Positions 15,853 to 22,993 of a stretch of DNA of 35,586 nt are shown here, piece by piece. The stretch spans positions 1-35,586 of the forward strand of contig CANRNN010000017.1 of NCBI GenBank assembly GCA_947632025.1, written 5' to 3'. Below the pieces are notes generated by a model, which searched no databases, was not told the origin of the DNA, and worked only from the letters and a program-made list of their open reading frames with translations. Position 1 is the stretch's first letter. The number at the start of each line of letters is the position of its first letter. The stretch is from an uncultured Clostridia bacterium. GTDB taxonomy: Bacteria > Bacillota > Clostridia > Oscillospirales > Ruminococcaceae. Both the position numbers and the translations under genes were made by a program.

Positions 15853-16110
15853 GCAGGGCAATGCCCTGCACCAAGTCCCAGTGAAACGTTGTTCTCACTG
15901 GGACGCTGTTTTCTGTACGGCTATTACGTAAATCTTTTCTGTAAAGGTTAGTCAGCCGGTGTGACCGGCGGCAAGTTCGTCTCGCAGGTCGCTGCGGGAC
16001 GATTTGTTTTTTCTCGAATTAAAAGAAATCAAAAGTCAAACAGAAGGCAGGGCAATGCCCTGCACCGTCTCCCAGCATAAGTTGTTCTAAGAGGAACGTT
16101 AATTTCTGTA
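15853..16110. repeat. Decayed tandem tRNA-downstream repeats (integration scars)
   Basis: After attR comes GCAGGGCAATGCCCTGC (15853-15869) and a hairpin GTCCCAGTGA/TCACTGGGAC (15875-15884/15895-15904) followed by TGTTTTCTGTACGG. The 17-mer recurs exactly at 16047-16063, again followed by a degenerate CTCCCAG...TTTCTGTACGG. AGCCGGTGTGACCGG at 15954-15968 recurs exactly at 22851-22865. The series looks like several old copies of the sequence that follows a tRNA 3' end. No gene lies between 15853 and 16238. Confidence 0.6.
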
Positions 16111-16191
16111 CGGCGGAAGTGTGGACGATAGTTCGTCAACCTTTCCCCTCTGTGACAATCAAAAACCGTTCGCGCAGCGAACGCACCTACT

Positions 16192-16219
16192 ACTGTTCAC
16201 TGTACACTGTCAACTGTAA
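16192..16219. repeat. Four tandem 7-base ACTGTNN repeats
   Basis: ACTGTTC, ACTGTAC, ACTGTCA and ACTGTAA follow each other without gaps. Just upstream a short hairpin CGTTCGC/GCGAACG (16167-16173/16177-16183) has a 3-base loop. Both are in non-coding DNA between the scars and the integrase fragment. Function unknown; possibly a small dispersed intergenic repeat. Confidence 0.6.
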
Positions 16220-16238
16220 ACTTGCTATAAGGCGTCCG

Positions 16239-16376
16239 CTATTTGTTCCATTTATCGTAGTTTTCATTAAGTCCCAGAACCTCGCTTTTGCGAAGTCCGT
16301 AGATAATCGCCACATAGACAAGCGGGTAAATTTCCTCGCCTTGTAATGCTCTAAGCATTTCGTTTGCCTCGTCCGC
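16239..16376 (-). pseudogene. Fragment of a second tyrosine integrase
   Basis: A 45-codon frame closed by stops on both sides encodes ADEANEMLRALQGEEIYPL followed by VYVAIIYGLRKSEVLGL. This is the start of the integrase catalytic domain including the first catalytic arginine (YGLRKSEVLGL). Everything before and after is missing and no start codon or ribosome site is present. Its sequence differs from the intact integrase at 14707, so it comes from another element formerly in this tRNA site. Confidence 0.75.
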
Positions 16377-16380
16377 TTAC

Positions 16381-16626
16381 TTATGAAAGAAAATCTGTAA
16401 ACAGTACGTTTGCAGAACAGCAAAAAGCGGGTTCGTCAAGTTCCGTGTGCAAAGTCCCGCGTTCGTCCAGTGTTTTCTCCAAATGGTCATAATCCGCAAT
16501 CTTGCTGAACATCATCTTTGCCGCTATGTTCTTGTTGCGCGGCGTTGCCTCAAGATTGCCTGAAATCCACCGACATACCTTTTTATCGGGTTTGTCGGTT
16601 TTTTTGCTGGGGAAATCTTCGCGCAG
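16381..16626 (-). pseudogene. Open remnant of unknown gene upstream of the integrase fragment
   Basis: An 82-codon frame runs from just after a TGA to TAA with no start codon near its beginning. The product contains DKKVCRWISGNLEATPRNKN and KMMFSKIADYDHLEKTLDER and has natural-looking composition. I cannot name the family; a phage- or island-type small protein is possible. It is in the same orientation as the integrase fragment just downstream, so both are likely parts of one decayed element. Confidence 0.35.
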
Positions 16627-16738
16627 TCACGGGTTCAGTAGCCCCCTCTTTTAAGAAATCACCCCCTATATCTATTATAGCAGGGTTTAACAGGCGTTTT
16701 AATTGCAATTCAGATAAATGCTAGTTGAATTTAAGCTA

Positions 16739-16769
16739 ATAAAAAACACGGCGGCTTTTACACCGCCGT
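16739..16769 (-). terminator. Terminator of the lipoprotein gene
   Basis: CCGCCGT/ACGGCGG arms (16748-16754 and 16763-16769) with an 8-base loop. On the minus strand the stem is followed by GTTTTTTATT. It lies about 30 bases after the lipoprotein stop codon. Confidence 0.85.
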
Positions 16770-16801
16770 AATGTATTTTGATTTTCGCAACATTCGGAAA
16801 A

Positions 16802-17686
16802 TTATTCGGGAGGTAAATCTTTAGGGTTGATTTTATGCACAATATCAGGAAACGGCTTTTTGCCGTCCTCTATGCGCTTTTCATTAACAATCGAATCAGG
16901 AGGAACGGCAAAATCCGAAATAAGTTCGATTCCGGTTACTATATACGATTCACCAAGGCTTTCGTGTTCCAGACTGATATGTATAAGACCATCATCGGTA
17001 TAGAAATATGCTCCGTCAACAAGACCATCAGCATCATACGTTCGGCACATATAAAAAGAACCGGCGATAGGGTCAACGGCTGCAACATCTTCCAAAGAAG
17101 AACCAACGTTAATACAATCAAAATCCGATGCTTTAAGCCGTTTTGAAACGCAAATCGTTAAACCCACTACATACCATTTCGGCTCGTCGTTACCTAAATC
17201 AGGCTCAATTCCGGAATCACAGGGGTCATATAAGAAACTATAACAATATATGTCGCCGATATCTTCATCTGTAAACCTAAGCCATATATATTCCGTTCGA
17301 TCATCTACATATCCCCTATAAGCTTCGACCCCTGCTACTTTAATAACACTTCCATGCTGAAATTCTGCACCATATCCTTTATGTTCCTTGATGTTATAGC
17401 CGAAATAATTTTCCAGATCATAAAGTTCTTCTTCCGAAAAAGTCTTAGAAACAGGCTCGGAATCGGAGTGTTCCGAATCTGAAAACTGAACGTTATTCGA
17501 TGTGTTAGAAATATCCCGATCCACAATAGAATTGTCTGAATCAATGCCGGCATCCGAATGTGTAGTTTCACCTGATGATTTATCCACAGATTCTGAATGA
17601 AAATCAGACGTGCAGCCACATAACATACTTGTCAGAAAAACCGCACACGATAAGGTACAAACAGGGATATAGGCAATCTTTTTCAT
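16802..17686 (-). CDS. Secreted lipoprotein of unknown function
   Basis: 294 residues with a signal peptide ending in the lipobox LCGC (Cys near residue 24), then a low-complexity Ser/Asp/Asn spacer to about residue 80, and a globular C-terminal part (about 85-294) that I do not recognise. GAGGT precedes the ATG by 8 bases. A TATAAT-like -10 lies about 40 bases upstream but no clear -35, so activation may be needed. The neighbouring two-component system has candidate LytTR-binding repeats about 150 bases upstream of this gene, which makes it a likely target. Membrane-anchored, outside the cell. Confidence 0.8.
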   Translation of the reverse strand: MKKIAYIPVCTLSCAVFLTSMLCGCTSDFHSESVDKSSGETTHSDAGIDSDNSIVDRDISNTSNNVQFSDSEHSDSEPVSKTFSEEELYDLENYFGYNIKEHKGYGAEFQHGSVIKVAGVEAYRGYVDDRTEYIWLRFTDEDIGDIYCYSFLYDPCDSGIEPDLGNDEPKWYVVGLTICVSKRLKASDFDCINVGSSLEDVAAVDPIAGSFYMCRTYDADGLVDGAYFYTDDGLIHISLEHESLGESYIVTGIELISDFAVPPDSIVNEKRIEDGKKPFPDIVHKINPKDLPPE

Positions 17687-17829
17687 AGCATTTTACCTCA
17701 CTTCTTTATAGCATAACACTCATTATATAAATGTCCGAACAATTAATGAGCATTTTACTTTTAGCCACCTGATTTTTTCTTTTGGCTTTTATTAAGTATA
17801 TCACAGTCTTTTATATTTGTCAAGCATTC

Positions 17830-17861
17830 TGTGAAGTTTGACAATATGTTGTGAAGTTTGA
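17830..17861 (+). promoter_or_regulatory. Direct repeats resembling LytTR regulator binding sites
   Basis: TGTGAAGTTTGA occurs at 17830-17841 and 17850-17861, 20 bases apart. The inner AAGTTTG fits most of the known LytTR half-site pattern (A/C, C/A, GTT, N, A/G), and LytTR proteins bind two such direct repeats about two helical turns apart. They lie upstream of the lipoprotein gene and just after the sensor kinase gene, close to a LytTR response regulator. The second copy touches the kinase terminator. Confidence 0.55.
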
Positions 17862-17885
17862 AAAAACACCGCTTCAAACGGTGTT
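17859..17885 (-). terminator. Terminator of the two-component operon
   Basis: On the minus strand AACACCG...CGGTGTT (17879-17885/17865-17871) followed by TTTTTT. The kinase stop codon TGA lies in the loop, so termination is immediate. Confidence 0.8.
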
Positions 17886-19205
17886 CCTTTCAATATTTTT
17901 TTGTAGGATAACGCGGCAAAAGAAATTCATATTTTCTTCGTAAAAGAACGCGCTCCCGTTATATTTATCGGCTATTGAGCGTATGGTTTTTACTCCGATA
18001 CCGTGATTTTGAAAATCCGATTTTGTTGTAATAAGATTTTTGTTGTCATTTAAAACAGACTTGCAAATTGAATTTGATACACATATATTTATTTTATAAT
18101 CATCGGAATATATTGAAACTTCAATATAAGAAGGATTAGTCTTTTTTGCGGCTTCAATAGCGTTATCAAGCATATTTCCAAGAAGACTGCATATATCATA
18201 TGTGTTTATGCCGTCTAAGCTCCCCGAACTGCTGCAAATAACTGTAATTCCAAGGGATTTAGCCGTACTTAACTTTGAATTTAGTATTGCATTTATAATG
18301 TCGTTTCCAACATCGGTAAATATATCAATTTTATCAAGCATCCCCGCATATTCACTGATATATTCCTTAGCGGCGGCATAGTTGTTGGAAGCACATAATC
18401 TGTCAATTACCTCAAAATGCTGTTTCATATCGTGCCACATTGAGCGGATTTCCTCGTATTGCTTGCGGACAGTTTCTGCATACTGAATATTATGTCTTAA
18501 CTGCTGTTCGCGAAGTTTCGATTCTTCTGCCGCTTTATTGCTTTTATTCAGCGAAATTGTAATATACAAGCATATCATATTGAGCAAAATCAACCCTGCT
18601 TCCGACAACATAAGCATTAAGGACGACAAGTCGCTTAAAGCGTCTTCGTTAAGAGCTATATGTATCATAGCCAGTGAAAAAATAGAGGTCAGAAATACTG
18701 TTATGACAAGAATCCATTCCTTCTTGTTCATTGATAAAATAGTCTTATCCGCAAACTTTAAGATTAGACTAAATAAATAAAGCTTTACAATAAGCGCAAT
18801 CAAAACGCATAGCACTCTGTAAATACTGTGTCCGCTGTATATGTTGTCAAGGTCGGATTTTAAGACGAGAGAGAAAACTCCCGTAATTAAATTACTCACG
18901 CTTATCAGCACCGCGCTGGATATTACCGCCGACAACAATTTGTTGACTGTTTTGCCTTTTATAAATAACACAGCAAATATAAACCAGAACGCAACATAAA
19001 TTATTGTAGTCCACCAGTCATACAACGTCAGGAAATTTACGGCTGTAACAACAACGGTTCCCGAAGCCGCGCCAAGAAAAAATACTATCTTGCCTTTTGC
19101 GGTTTTAAAATCGTGTTTTTGAAAACTGCAAATAAAATAAAACACGATAAGCTCTTCAATAAAGGTCACAAATATTTCAAACAAGCCCCACAAAATATCC
19201 GACAT
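17874..19205 (-). CDS. AgrC-like membrane sensor histidine kinase (GHKL type)
   Basis: 443 residues from the ATG at 19205, which has GAGGGG 7 bases upstream. A GTG 15 bases further up overlaps the regulator's TGA and is a possible alternative. About six membrane segments fill residues 5-220, then a helix with the phospho-acceptor motif MWHDMKQH (about 258), N-box NMLDNAIEAA and G-box GIGVKTI in a GHKL ATPase domain. This is the architecture of peptide-sensing AgrC/ComD-type kinases. No peptide precursor (AgrD) or processing protease (AgrB) gene is seen in the window, so the signal is unknown. It is co-transcribed after the response regulator. Confidence 0.88.
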   Translation of the reverse strand: MSDILWGLFEIFVTFIEELIVFYFICSFQKHDFKTAKGKIVFFLGAASGTVVVTAVNFLTLYDWWTTIIYVAFWFIFAVLFIKGKTVNKLLSAVISSAVLISVSNLITGVFSLVLKSDLDNIYSGHSIYRVLCVLIALIVKLYLFSLILKFADKTILSMNKKEWILVITVFLTSIFSLAMIHIALNEDALSDLSSLMLMLSEAGLILLNMICLYITISLNKSNKAAEESKLREQQLRHNIQYAETVRKQYEEIRSMWHDMKQHFEVIDRLCASNNYAAAKEYISEYAGMLDKIDIFTDVGNDIINAILNSKLSTAKSLGITVICSSSGSLDGINTYDICSLLGNMLDNAIEAAKKTNPSYIEVSIYSDDYKINICVSNSICKSVLNDNKNLITTKSDFQNHGIGVKTIRSIADKYNGSAFFYEENMNFFCRVILQKNIERNTV

Positions 19206-19216
19206 TATATCGCCCC

Positions 19217-19942
19217 TCACGAAAAATCTCTCAAAAAATAATCATACCGCTCAACAAGCTGCGACTTATAAGCCCTGCTTATGTCAAGCTCTGTTTTGTC
19301 GTCAAGCAGGACCTTGAAATTCGTGTTGTCAATGCGGCAAAGGTGCTTCATATTTATTATAAAACGATTATGTATTCTTACAAAAATCTTTGGCGGCAGC
19401 ATTTCAAGAGCGGTTTCGATTTTGCCGCGCGTTCTGATTTCATCATTTTTGCAGACGAAAATAAGATAGTTTGATTTGCTTGAAATATAAATTATATTAT
19501 CGGGCATTACATATTTGCAGTCGTTGTAGGAAAGCGGTATTCTAATCGGACGGTTGTCGGAAATATGATTTTTTAATTTCAAAATTACGCTTGCAATTTT
19601 CGATTTCAAAATATCGGAATTTTCTTTCGGAATAAACCAAAACGGGCGGTAATCGAACGCGTCGTAAACCAATCCGCTTTCGGTTGTGATAAAAACGATA
19701 TATGTTTTCTCGGAAAGCAATCTTATTCTTTTTGCGACTTCAAATCCGTTCATATCGGGCATTTTAATGTCGAGAAAGACTATATCAAACGGGGATTTAT
19801 TGTGTTCGGAAAGAAAATCATTCCCGCTTAAAAATTTTTGCACCTCGAACTCCTTAAAATGGCAAACGATATTTTCCGATATAATTTCACCCAGATAATT
19901 CAGCATTACTTTATTATCATCACATACTGCTATCTTTAACAC
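19217..19942 (-). CDS. LytTR-family response regulator
   Basis: 241 residues from a GTG at 19942, preceded by AGGAA at 6 bases; the longer open frame upstream lacks a site and runs into the truncated dehydrogenase. Receiver domain with acidic pair Asp8-Asp9 and phospho-acceptor Asp58 (FLDIKMPD), then a LytTR DNA-binding domain (about 145-240, with YISSKSNYLIF and FVRIHNRFIINM). Partner of the kinase downstream, stop and start 11 bases apart or overlapping depending on the kinase start. Likely activates the lipoprotein gene via the repeats at 17830-17861. Confidence 0.9.
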   Translation of the reverse strand: MLKIAVCDDNKVMLNYLGEIISENIVCHFKEFEVQKFLSGNDFLSEHNKSPFDIVFLDIKMPDMNGFEVAKRIRLLSEKTYIVFITTESGLVYDAFDYRPFWFIPKENSDILKSKIASVILKLKNHISDNRPIRIPLSYNDCKYVMPDNIIYISSKSNYLIFVCKNDEIRTRGKIETALEMLPPKIFVRIHNRFIINMKHLCRIDNTNFKVLLDDKTELDISRAYKSQLVERYDYFLRDFS

Positions 19943-19955
19943 TTGCGTTTCCTTT

Positions 19956-20198
19956 CTATACAATTTGTAGATTTTTGTCGATAAAAACAGCAAATATAGA
20001 CGCTCTTGACGATAAGTCCATTTCAAACGGCTCAACATCAAAGCCCGCATCGGTCATTATCTTTGCGATAGCCTCGCAATTTTGACGGCTCTTGTCGCCG
20101 AGAATAATTTTCTTGCCGTACCCAACGCGTCGCGCGATAGCCATACTGATCTGCCCCGCGCCCGTTACTATCATAACTTCTTTTTTCTGTGTACTCAT
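19956..20198 (-). pseudogene. Truncated short-chain dehydrogenase
   Basis: A GGAGG site and ATG at 20198 start a protein with the cofactor-binding motif of SDR enzymes (MIVTGAGQISMAIARRVGYG) and a following beta-alpha unit ending in FEMDLSSRASI. It then runs into unrelated sequence after about 68 residues, whereas SDRs have about 250 with a YxxxK active site that is absent here. The deletion junction lies next to the response-regulator gene, so the two-component system seems to have been joined to a broken enzyme operon. Confidence 0.8.
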
Positions 20199-20240
20199 AT
20201 TGCAAATCCTCCATTCAACTGTCATTAGTCTATTCCCGCC

Positions 20241-21113
20241 TTAAAACTGTTTTTTCAGAATTTCAACAAATTCGTTTGTGTGCTTTGACGGGTTATCCGC
20301 TTTCATAAAAGCGCAATACCGCCTTACAACAGGGCTGCCGTTTCGTATTAGCTTTACAGCCTTTACCGCCGTCTGCGCCGTATCGCTGCTTCCCTCTATC
20401 GGCATATAGCCTTTGCCTTGAATGACCTGCATACGCGCGTCATCAATATGTTCGCAGAAATTTATCTCGCTTTTAAACCCAAGATCGTTAGCGTAGAAAT
20501 TTCGTTCCGTTTCCTGTTGATCTTCCGAAGAAAGCAATATAAGCGGAATGTTTTTCAAATCGGCAATTTCAACCTCGGCAAGGTTGGCAAGCGGGCTGTT
20601 TGCTGAGATTTCAACATAATACTCGCGAATATCGAGGGTAATATTGATATACTCGTCGGAAAATGCGCGGCGTTGATCGTTCAGTACCATATCAAGCTCA
20701 CCGGTTCGCAATAACTCATATAGTGCGTCATGATTGCCGTGTGTGACCTCTACCGTCACATCGGAGAACTGTACGGTAAACTCCGAAACCGCATTCTGAA
20801 ACTCGTTTCCGCTGTAACCCCTCAAAACGCCAATGCAAAGCACCTCTCCGTTATTTCCCGATATGCGCTGCAATTCGCGGCAGACAGCGTCATAATCCGC
20901 AACCAGCACAAGGCTTTTCTTGTAGAAATATTCGCCCGCTTCGGTCAGCGTAAAACTCCGCTTTTTGCGGTTGAGCAAAGCCACACCGAGCTCATCTTCG
21001 AGAGCTTTTATTTGTTGTGAGATAGCGGATTGTGAAATGAAATGCTCCTCCGCCGCAGCAGTGAAACTGCCAAGCCTCACCACCGATTGAAAATATCTGA
21101 TTTGATTGAGCAT
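20241..21113 (-). CDS. LysR-type transcriptional regulator
   Basis: 290 residues, the standard LTTR length. The N-terminal winged HTH reads FTAAAEEHFISQSAISQQIK (about 17-36) and is followed by LNRKKRSFTLTEAGEYFY. The C-terminal two-lobe effector domain is complete. AAGGGG precedes the ATG. It lies between the truncated NTF2-like gene and the truncated dehydrogenase, in the same direction as the flavodoxin; such redox clusters are often LysR-controlled. Its effector is not predictable. Because the upstream deletion removed its own leader region, it now probably depends on read-through from the flavodoxin promoter. Confidence 0.92.
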   Translation of the reverse strand: MLNQIRYFQSVVRLGSFTAAAEEHFISQSAISQQIKALEDELGVALLNRKKRSFTLTEAGEYFYKKSLVLVADYDAVCRELQRISGNNGEVLCIGVLRGYSGNEFQNAVSEFTVQFSDVTVEVTHGNHDALYELLRTGELDMVLNDQRRAFSDEYINITLDIREYYVEISANSPLANLAEVEIADLKNIPLILLSSEDQQETERNFYANDLGFKSEINFCEHIDDARMQVIQGKGYMPIEGSSDTAQTAVKAVKLIRNGSPVVRRYCAFMKADNPSKHTNEFVEILKKQF

Positions 21114-21289
21114 AGAAACCCCTTAATATGTTGACGCGCGTGCAAGCGTAAAGTACCACTCATTCCCGTCATATGGATCAACGCAAAGGTGTCGTCGCGT
21201 ATGCGTTCAAGTTTCGCGCGGTCTTTGTTTATCATCGCCGCATACATTTCTTTATAGAGCTTGACTATCCTTTCTTTGTCGGTCATCAT
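21077..21289 (-). pseudogene. Truncated NTF2/SnoaL-like protein
   Basis: The start overlaps the flavodoxin stop (ATGATGA at 21284-21289). The first 43 residues (MTDKERIVKLYKEMYAAM ... FALIHMTGM) match the beginning of DUF4440/SnoaL-like NTF2 proteins. The frame then enters unrelated sequence and overlaps the LysR start by 37 bases. A normal family member has about 120-140 residues, so the C-terminal two thirds are deleted. Confidence 0.7.
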
Positions 21290-21801
21290 ATTGACTTTTT
21301 TGCCCACGCGGAAACCTTGCTTTCGGAGTTTTCCGCCTCCGCGCCGTGAACGGAAAGTCCCGATTTGACAGTCGCCCCAACGCACAGCTTTTTGAGATCA
21401 CGCTCGCTTGACCCCATACCGCTTCCCTCGTTGGTGCAGAACGGAATGATCGTCTTGCCTTTGAAGTCTAACTTTTCGAGCAGTGTGAACATACACATCG
21501 GCAGCGTTCCCCACCAATTCGGATAACCCACAAAAATCGTATCATAGTCCCCAATGTTCTCAGGGTAAGCCTTGATTTCGGGACGCGCGTCCTCGCGCAG
21601 CTCCTTTTTTGCTTCGTCGATACAGGTCATATAGCTTGCAGAATAGGGCTTTACGGTATCGACCTCAAACAGATCACCGCCGACCGCCTTTTGTATAAAC
21701 TCCGCGACACGCTCCGTATTACCTTTTGCAATGCTCTTTATCGAGCCGTTCCAATAGTTTTCGCCCTTGCGGGAATAGTAGATTATAAGATTTTTCGCCA
21801 T
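21286..21801 (-). CDS. Flavodoxin
   Basis: 171 residues from ATG 21801 (GGAGG 8 bases upstream). It starts with KNLIIYYSRKGENYW, where a flavodoxin phosphate-binding loop is expected, and includes GNTERVAEFI, FVGYPNWWGTLPM and TIIPFCTNEGSGMG, all typical of the NADPH-flavodoxin/WrbA-like fold binding FMN. Cytoplasmic electron carrier. First gene of a set with the NTF2-like remnant, LysR and dehydrogenase remnant. A good promoter lies upstream. Confidence 0.92.
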   Translation of the reverse strand: MAKNLIIYYSRKGENYWNGSIKSIAKGNTERVAEFIQKAVGGDLFEVDTVKPYSASYMTCIDEAKKELREDARPEIKAYPENIGDYDTIFVGYPNWWGTLPMCMFTLLEKLDFKGKTIIPFCTNEGSGMGSSERDLKKLCVGATVKSGLSVHGAEAENSESKVSAWAKKSI

Positions 21802-21834
21802 AATGATTACCTCCGTATTTGATTTGGTAATTAT

Positions 21835-21863
21835 AGTATAACACATATTTTGCAATAAATCAA
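21835..21863 (-). promoter_or_regulatory. Flavodoxin operon promoter
   Basis: On the minus strand TTGATT (21858-21863), 17-base spacer, TATACT (21835-21840), 33 bases before the ATG. An overlapping TATAAT three to six bases further on is an alternative -10. Confidence 0.65.
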
Positions 21864-21915
21864 TCTCGATTTCTTATTAACTTGATAAGTTTCTCTTATG
21901 TATGGAGATAAGAAA

Positions 21916-21936
21916 ACTCCCCGGATTTCGGGGAGT
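21916..21936 (-). terminator. Terminator of the XRE regulator gene
   Basis: ACTCCCCG (21916-21923) pairs with CGGGGAGT (21929-21936) around a 5-base loop. On the minus strand it is followed by TTTCTTAT, about 30 bases after the XRE stop codon. Confidence 0.8.
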
Positions 21937-21965
21937 AATTTTTGAAACAAACTCTATTTATCGAG

Positions 21966-22208
21966 CTAATCGTCTATAAGCTCAACATCAACAAAGATAT
22001 CCGAGTTGAAAAATTCTCGCAGAGTTATATCAAAGCCGTAGCAAATATTGTGGATAGAAACAATGCCCGGATTTTGACTCTTGCGATTGAGCATACTGTA
22101 AATGGTTGAGGGTGAAATGCCTGCGTTATTTGCAAGCGCATTGACAGTCATATTGCGCTCACTGCACAATTCAAGTATTCTTTTTGCTACTGCTTCTTTT
22201 GCATTCAA
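21966..22208 (-). CDS. XRE/Cro-type transcriptional regulator
   Basis: 80 residues from a TTG at 22208 with GGGTGAG 5 bases upstream; the nearest ATG is out of frame. The HTH reads MTVNALANNAGISPSTIYSM (about residues 20-39), a Cro/CI-type domain taking up nearly the whole protein. It diverges from the reduced SLOG-family gene, and the intergenic region holds three related palindromic sites, so it is likely an autoregulatory repressor of both genes. Confidence 0.88.
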   Translation of the reverse strand: MNAKEAVAKRILELCSERNMTVNALANNAGISPSTIYSMLNRKSQNPGIVSIHNICYGFDITLREFFNSDIFVDVELIDD

Positions 22209-22222
22209 ACAATCTCACCCCA

Positions 22223-22327
22223 TTGCGATATATCCCTAACTATATGTTACCAAACATTTCAAAAGAATGTGTGGGATACATCCCACAAAGCAAAAAAATA
22301 TGGTATAATATATGGGATATATCGCAA
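22223..22327. promoter_or_regulatory. Divergent control region with three operator-like sites and -10 box
   Basis: TTGCGATATATCCC (22223-22236) is the exact reverse complement of GGGATATATCGCAA (22314-22327). Between them TGTGGGATACATCCCACA (22270-22287) is a perfect palindrome apart from its central AC. All share GGGATA(T/C)AT. A plus-strand TATAAT (22304-22309) sits next to the third site; no matching -35 is clear. The sites flank both start regions, as expected for the XRE protein's operators. Confidence 0.65.
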
Positions 22328-22341
22328 ATGGAGGTAAAATT

Positions 22342-22515
22342 ATGGTTGACAAATCAAAGGTTGCGTGTTTTTCGGGTCATCGCAGGTTGCCGCAGGATTG
22401 TGAGGAATTGAGGGCAAAGCTGAAAAAAGAAATAATCGGTCTGATTGAGCGCGGAGGGACTGCATACACCGTCGATTATGCAAGGAAAAGGGGGCTTCAT
22501 ATAATTCAACTTTGA
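22342..22515 (+). pseudogene. Internally deleted SLOG-family (DUF1273/YspA-like) gene
   Basis: 57 residues, ATG after GGAGG. The N-terminus KVACFSGHRRLPQDCEELR is the typical start of DUF1273/SLOG proteins. After about 38 residues it jumps to GGTAYTVDYARKRGLHIIQL, which matches the C-terminal part of the same family. A full protein has about 180 residues, so roughly 120 central residues are lost without a frameshift; the junction falls at a GG-rich spot. The nucleotide-binding fold cannot form. It could be inert or a small derived protein. Confidence 0.7.
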
Positions 22516-22534
22516 CTGTCATATAAAAACAAAT

Positions 22535-22560
22535 GCTCCCCGATAGGCAGGGGAGCAAAT
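22535..22560 (+). terminator. Terminator of the reduced SLOG gene
   Basis: GCTCCCC (22535-22541) and GGGGAGC (22550-22556) with an 8-base loop, then AAATTGTATTTTG; the U run is weak. It lies 20 bases after the stop codon. From here to 22827 (about 270 bases) I see no gene. Confidence 0.6.
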
Positions 22561-22827
22561 TGTATTTTGTTATGGTAAGAAACACGCAGATATCAGCGCA
22601 TTGAACTTGAGAACTTGTACTTTATCCGTTATCAGCAGTTACCTGTATGTCTTAAAAATATGCAGACGGTAGGGCATAGGTGTTTGAAATCTGTACATAG
22701 TTTGTACATTATTGTTATAAAAACATACCCAAGACTGCCAAAATCTGTTTGTTTTAACTTGCGGTAAAATAGCATTGTGATACCGTAAAACGGAATTTTG
22801 GGGCAGTTGCCAAAAGCACTCTCGCTC

Positions 22828-22851
22828 ATTCAAATCCTGTCACTTAGACCA
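22828..22851. repeat. Degenerate third copy of the tRNA-Pro att core
   Basis: This 24-base stretch matches the att core at 3401-3424 except for its first base and one C-to-T change (CACTTAG for CACTCAG). It marks the right end of older integrated DNA, so the 7.0 kb between attR (15829) and here is bounded by direct repeats. Confidence 0.85.
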
Positions 22852-22871
22852 GCCGGTGTGACCGGGTGCAA

Positions 22872-22906
22872 GTCCCAGTGAGACGCCGCTCTCACTGGGA
22901 CGTTGT
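22872..22906 (+). terminator. Probable original terminator of tRNA-Pro, displaced 19 kb
   Basis: GTCCCAGTGAGA (22872-22883) and TCTCACTGGGAC (22890-22901) form a perfect 12-bp stem with a 6-base loop, followed by GTTGTTTTCTG. It sits 20 bases after the degenerate tRNA 3' end and has a close relative after attR at 15875-15904. Before the insertions it would have directly followed the tRNA. Confidence 0.7.
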
Positions 22907-22993
22907 TTTCTGTAAGGATATAATGTAATTTTTTTTATAAAGGTCAGAGCAGGTATAGCCCTGCACTGGTTCTGATGGAGGAGTGGCATATTT

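Noticed and set aside
16119-16724. Several 60-77 codon frames on both strands
   Set aside because: Apart from the integrase fragment and the 82-codon remnant, these are low-complexity or shadow frames without ribosome sites in scar DNA.
22516-22827. A gene in the gap after the reduced SLOG gene
   Set aside because: Only short frames in conflicting directions without ribosome sites; the TGTACA repeats there are too short to interpret.
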